Source: a bacterium (GTDB taxonomy: Bacteria; Bacillota; Clostridia; Oscillospirales; Acutalibacteraceae). Taken from it: a DNA stretch of 17,614 nt. The translations under genes and the position numbers were made by a program. Positions within the stretch are counted from its first letter, which is position 1, and every line of letters starts with the position of its first letter. Shown here piece by piece: positions 14,555 to 17,614 of this stretch. Below the pieces are notes generated by a model. That model was given only the letters and a program-made list of their open reading frames with translations. It was not told where the DNA came from and searched no databases. Location: contig JAHKZS010000166.1 in the NCBI GenBank assembly GCA_020626545.1, positions 1-17,614 on the forward strand. Reading direction: 5' to 3'.

Positions 14555-14588
14555 AAAAATGTCATACCCTTTCAATTAATAATTATCT

Positions 14589-15803
14589 CTATATCTTGAC
14601 GCGCATCCACGAGTATCCCGCGGAAATAGCGCCTTTATATCCGTTACTTGTTTTTGTGTTATAACTTAAAGCGTAAAAACTGTTGTCCGAATGATGAATA
14701 CTCCACTCAGGGTCATAAACCAACCCGTTTATTTCGGCCCAACCGTGACCTCCGCTGTTACAACAATATACTTTTTTATAGCCGATCGCCTTAGCCATAT
14801 ACGCAAAAGCGGAGGCATAGCTGAAACAGTTTCCCGTTTTATGAACAAACATATCGTTCGCGTAAATCTCACACCACCCCTTCCCATGGTAATGAGGTAT
14901 CCTCGGATTCTTTTCGATGTAAGATTTTTTTACGTATTTAAAGCACGCCTTTAGTTTAGCCGCCTTCGACATCTTTTTCTTAGTGACCTTTTCAACCAAC
15001 TTAAGCGCTCTGAATAAAGTCAGATGCTTTTTCGTTTTAACTTTAGTTGCCTTACCGTTAAGAACAATCCACTTTTTCCCTTTATAAATCACTGCCTTTC
15101 GGTTTTTTGAATTAATTCTTCCTTTTTTATCGGCGTAATAAAAGCCCCTTCTTTTATTGCCTGCTATTCCTTTTTGAAGCTCACCGGCGGAATTAAAAAA
15201 GTAACGAAACTTTTTTATCTTTTTAATTCCCTTTACCATTTTTCCTTTTACGCCGACTTTACCTTTAGAAATAAAATAATACTTATTTTTGTTGATTTTT
15301 TTCCAACCTGTAAACAATTTTCCGGTTTTAGAAAACATAAAAGTGTTCTTGGATATTTTTCCAAACCCTGTCATACAAGAATTATCCGAACGAAAATAAT
15401 ATATATCGGAGCTTATTTTTTTCCATCCGGTATATTTTTCAAGCTTACCATAACCGTCATCAGGATTGCTGTGTTTATCTGTAAAATAATACACCTTTCC
15501 ATTTACCTTACGAAATCCCGTAAGCAAATAACCATTTTTATCAAAAAGATAAGTTCCTCCTTTAATTGTAAATAAACCGCCGCTATATACCTTTCCGTCA
15601 AAGTCCGTGTAACTCCATTTTTTGTTAGTGTTTCTCCAACCGTAATCAATAGTTTGCAAAGACGCGGGGTCAGTTACATGTGTTTGTATATTATCTTTTT
15701 CGTTCAGAAAAATTCGGGAAGCATAAACAGTTACCGATGAAATTGAAAGCAGTAAAATTATAAGTAAACCAATTACCTTAATACTCTTTTTTAGTTGTTT
15801 CAT
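14589..15803 (-). CDS. secreted wall-binding-repeat protein with transglutaminase-like domain (paralogue 2)
   Basis: A 404-residue exported protein. Signal peptide at about 1-29 (VIGLLIILLLSISSVTVYAS). Eight or so wall-binding-type repeats lie at about 55-250 (for example TGWKKISSDIYYFRSDNSC). The C-terminal transglutaminase-like domain has Cys326 (HKTGNCFSYASAFAYMAKAI), His353 (GGHGWAEI) and Asp364 (LVYDPEW), so the triad is complete. Its catalytic half is the most divergent of the three copies, with an extra segment at about 298-318 (NPRIPHYHGKGWCEIYANDM). ATG 15803 shares one base with the TGA of the preceding gene (TGATG), with a G-rich ribosome site (GAGGGGGG) 10 bases upstream. A TTG one codon earlier is less likely. 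Coupling by overlap implies balanced production with paralogue 1. Confidence 0.85.
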   Translation of the reverse strand: MKQLKKSIKVIGLLIILLLSISSVTVYASRIFLNEKDNIQTHVTDPASLQTIDYGWRNTNKKWSYTDFDGKVYSGGLFTIKGGTYLFDKNGYLLTGFRKVNGKVYYFTDKHSNPDDGYGKLEKYTGWKKISSDIYYFRSDNSCMTGFGKISKNTFMFSKTGKLFTGWKKINKNKYYFISKGKVGVKGKMVKGIKKIKKFRYFFNSAGELQKGIAGNKRRGFYYADKKGRINSKNRKAVIYKGKKWIVLNGKATKVKTKKHLTLFRALKLVEKVTKKKMSKAAKLKACFKYVKKSYIEKNPRIPHYHGKGWCEIYANDMFVHKTGNCFSYASAFAYMAKAIGYKKVYCCNSGGHGWAEINGLVYDPEWSIHHSDNSFYALSYNTKTSNGYKGAISAGYSWMRVKI

Positions 15804-16969
15804 CAATTATGTACCCCCCTCTTTTGTTTTTTCCATAAAAGTTTAGCTTTTTTTATTTTAAGTCTATAGTGAGTGTTACAGCTTAATCTGTACGGATAAT
15901 TATTTCTTGTTCTAAGATACATATTGATTCCCGGGATTTCTCTCTGCATATCGGGATCACACATATACCATTTTCCGCCCATTTTAACTTCGGTCCAACC
16001 ATGAACAGTCATACCCCCGCCTGCCGCGGCAATTAATCCTGAACCCATACGGCTTTTGTATCCTATAACTTTTGCGACACACGCGAACGCGGCGCCGTAA
16101 CAGAAACAATTTCCTTTTTTGTTTTTAAGCATAAATCCGGCGTATTTTTCTGAAAGCGTTTTTGCTGTAGGAAGTCCGTATACTCTTTTATACGGGTAAT
16201 GTCTCCAAAGATAATTAAAGCAAGCTCTTAATTTTTTAGCTTTTGATTTCTTAATAGAGGTATGCTTTAAAACAAACTTTGTAGCTAAAATAATAGCCTT
16301 TGTAGTAACTCTTCTTCCATTAAAATCAACATACGCGTATCCGAGCTTTTTATTTCCGGCTATACGATTTTTTACTAATCGTCCCTTGCGGCCTAGTTTA
16401 CCCGATACTTTAAAAAAATACTTGTATTTTCCGATTTTTTTCCAACCTGTTTTTAGTACACCGTTAGCGGAGAAAAAGTATCTTTCTTTTGAAATATCTT
16501 TCCATCCGGTGACCGGTGAGTAATCCGCGTTAAAATAAAATATTTTTGAACCAAGTTTTTTCCATCCGTTATATTTGGCGAGTACGCCTAACCCATTTTC
16601 GGGAGAATTGCCGGACTCGGAAAAATAGAACAGTTTTTTATCCACCTTATGTATTCCGATTACCAAAAAGCCGTCACTATCGAAACAATATCGTTTATCA
16701 TCTATATTATAAACTCCGTCTGAATACCACTCCCCTTTAGAATCAGTATAGCTCCATTTACCATTTATACAGTTCCATCCAACTGAGATATTTTCATCAC
16801 TAGTATTCGATAGCGGTAACTGAGCTGAGTATTTATTTACGGTTGTTTTGCCGGTAGATATTTTTTTGATTATTGAAGCATTGGCCTTTGGAGAGAAAAT
16901 AATAAATGTAATCGCGAATACTACCCCTAAGAAAAAAATAACAAACGGCTTTTTATTTATAGATTTCAT
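15803..16969 (-). CDS. secreted wall-binding-repeat protein with transglutaminase-like domain (paralogue 1)
   Basis: A 388-residue exported protein and the first gene of the operon. The signal peptide is at about 1-31 (VIFFLGVVFAITFIIFSPKA). Aromatic, Lys- and Gly-rich repeats of about 20 residues run from about 64 to 222 (TGWKDISKERYFFSANGVLK). The transglutaminase-like domain (about 240-388) has Cys288 (KKGNCFCYGAAFACVAKVIG), His323 (VHGWTEV) and Asp338 (WYMCDPD). Its N-terminal repeats align best with paralogue 2 and its catalytic half with paralogue 3, so it looks like a bridge between them. No sortase signal is present; retention at the cell surface through the repeats is inferred. AAAGGA stands 5-6 bases before ATG 16969. 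The specific reaction and target are unknown. Confidence 0.86.
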   Translation of the reverse strand: MKSINKKPFVIFFLGVVFAITFIIFSPKANASIIKKISTGKTTVNKYSAQLPLSNTSDENISVGWNCINGKWSYTDSKGEWYSDGVYNIDDKRYCFDSDGFLVIGIHKVDKKLFYFSESGNSPENGLGVLAKYNGWKKLGSKIFYFNADYSPVTGWKDISKERYFFSANGVLKTGWKKIGKYKYFFKVSGKLGRKGRLVKNRIAGNKKLGYAYVDFNGRRVTTKAIILATKFVLKHTSIKKSKAKKLRACFNYLWRHYPYKRVYGLPTAKTLSEKYAGFMLKNKKGNCFCYGAAFACVAKVIGYKSRMGSGLIAAAGGGMTVHGWTEVKMGGKWYMCDPDMQREIPGINMYLRTRNNYPYRLSCNTHYRLKIKKAKLLWKKQKRGVHN

Positions 16970-17270
16970 AAATTCCTTTACTAACCCAATATTATAATAC
17001 TTACTTTTATTTTATAAAGCGCGTCATCGCCGCGAGCGATTAATCACCTTATTTACGCAATATTGTTCTTTAATATAGCCATAATCTTTTTTACTTAAAA
17101 TTTTACAGGTTTATTATAATACATTTGTGAAAAATAAACATTAAATTTGTAATAAAAAACATTTTGATGTAATAAATAACAAGTTTTACTAAATCAATTT
17201 TTAGAGGTTAAAAAATCTAATCAATAATGTTGTAGAATATAGGCCGCGTGGAAAACAGGCACTAACAGAA
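16970..17270. other. AT-rich spacer upstream of the surface operon
   Basis: About 300 bases with no supported gene. On the minus strand there are two TATAAT boxes (17113-17118 and 16991-16996); neither has a convincing -35. A small stem atcgc/gcgat surrounds a 5-base loop near 17028-17042. I saw no riboswitch consensus that I could name. The operon promoter is expected here. Confidence 0.6.
17113..17140 (-). promoter_or_regulatory. candidate promoter of the six-gene surface operon
   Basis: A perfect TATAAT on the minus strand (17113-17118), with TGTTTA (17135-17140) 16 bases upstream as a weak -35. If used, it gives a leader of roughly 140 bases. A second TATAAT at 16991-16996 lies much closer to the gene but has an even poorer -35. 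Confidence 0.35.
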
Positions 17271-17304
17271 AGCACCAACCGACTCAGCCAAGTCGATTGG
17301 TGCT
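17271..17304 (-). terminator. hairpin terminator after the right-edge acetyltransferase unit
   Basis: The 14-base arms at 17271-17284 and 17291-17304 enclose a 6-base loop. On the plus strand there is one C-A mismatch. On the minus strand the same position is a G-U pair, so the full stem forms only in minus-strand RNA. The T tract after it on that strand is short (tttctgtt). It begins directly after the last minus-strand stop codon at 17305-17307. Confidence 0.65.
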
Positions 17305-17480
17305 TCATTTTAATGTATTTGATTGTTGTGTAATTTCGGCGCTCATCTCATGCGCCCTTTTTTTATATATAATCCTGTTCACCAAATTCATGATTAGATG
17401 GTTTATATCTGGTGCAGGAAACCAGTTTGACTTTCTTGCCTTTTTTAGTCTACCTTGTACTTCTTATTGAATATACTCAT
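17305..17480 (-). pseudogene. small apparently frameshifted reading frame
   Basis: An ATG at 17478-17480 overlaps the acetyltransferase stop by one base (TAATG), and GAGGAAA precedes it at good spacing. It encodes MSIFNKKYKVD, then meets TAA at 17445-17447 beside a run of six A. One base out of phase, the reading continues as KKARKSNWFPAPDINHLI and on to a TGA at 17305-17307, about 46 codons. The joined product would be about 58 residues. A one-base loss near the A run would explain this. I do not recognise the protein. It may be the remnant of a longer gene, a real gene with a sequencing error, or chance. Confidence 0.4.
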
Positions 17481-17614
17481 TATGTTTCCTCATATCTAAC
17501 CGTGTTGTCTTGCTCGTTGTTTTCTTTCAGATATTTAATGATCCGTGCCGGATTCCCGGCAATTACTACATTATCGGGAAACGATTTTGTCACAACGGAA
17601 GCGGCAGCAATAAC
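17480..17614 (-). CDS. hexapeptide-repeat acetyltransferase, C-terminal fragment
   Basis: Only the last 44 residues are in the window; the gene continues past the right edge. The fragment contains VIAAASVVTKSFPDNVVIAG followed by NPARIIKYLKEN. This is the closing coil and tail of left-handed beta-helix acetyltransferases of the maltose, serine and capsule-sugar type, where AGNPAR is almost diagnostic. Such enzymes use acetyl-CoA to O-acetylate small molecules or sugar residues in the cytoplasm. The exact substrate cannot be told from the tail. It ends at TAA 17480-17482, overlapping a small downstream reading frame, and a hairpin terminator follows. Any link with the neighbouring O-acetylation genes is uncertain, since a terminator lies between. 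Confidence 0.82.
   Translation of the reverse strand, partial: VIAAASVVTKSFPDNVVIAGNPARIIKYLKENNEQDNTVRYEET

Noticed and set aside
14555..14575. Upstream TTG start for the third transglutaminase-like protein.
   Set aside because: No ribosome site before the TTG. GAAAGGG lies between it and ATG 14554, and the signal peptide begins properly at the ATG.
16970..17110. Possible riboswitch or cyclic-di-nucleotide leader before the surface operon.
   Set aside because: Only one short stem is visible and no conserved core of a known class could be matched.

Overview
This window looks like chromosome from a spore-forming, low-to-moderate GC member of the Clostridia. An Oscillospirales/Ruminococcus-like source is my inference. 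The grounds are dipicolinate synthase genes (found in endospore formers), strong AGGAGG-type ribosome binding sites, Gram-positive secreted proteins with choline/glucan-binding-type repeats, a lipoprotein with DUF348 and G5 domains, and a split MMPL transporter next to a Leu-x-x-Gly heptad protein. Every gene I can support is on the minus strand, so the layout below follows transcription from right to left.

Right edge (17614 to 17271): the C-terminal end of a hexapeptide-repeat acetyltransferase, a small apparently frameshifted reading frame that overlaps its stop codon, and a hairpin terminator. Next is about 300 bases of AT-rich spacer holding weak promoter candidates.

Main unit (16969 to 9682): six closely spaced genes, probably one operon. 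They encode three paralogous secreted proteins with cell-wall-binding-type repeats plus a transglutaminase-like domain, an MBOAT O-acyltransferase, an AlgX/DHHW-like SGNH-fold partner, and a lipoprotein with three DUF348 units and a G5 domain but no catalytic tail. A perfect hairpin follows. I read this as a cell-surface system that O-acetylates a glycan and places glycan- or wall-binding cysteine enzymes on it. This is the best candidate here for an undescribed system.

Middle (9659 to 6397): alsD (acetolactate decarboxylase) with its own promoter and terminator. A 358-base intergenic region rich in inverted repeats follows, then a large surface protein with an Asn/Gly/Ser-rich linker, two internal membrane helices and a beta-helix-like C-terminal half.

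Left-middle (6389 to 1322): a TetR-family regulator with its own promoter and terminator, then an MMPL/RND transporter interrupted by a single in-frame TAA, then a secreted Leu-x-x-Gly heptad-repeat protein, ending in a strong terminator.

Left edge (1322 to 1): a sigma-K-like promoter followed by dpaA and a partial dpaB with a 4-base GTGA overlap. These make dipicolinic acid for the spore core. No tRNA, rRNA, CRISPR array, insertion sequence or replication origin was recognised.
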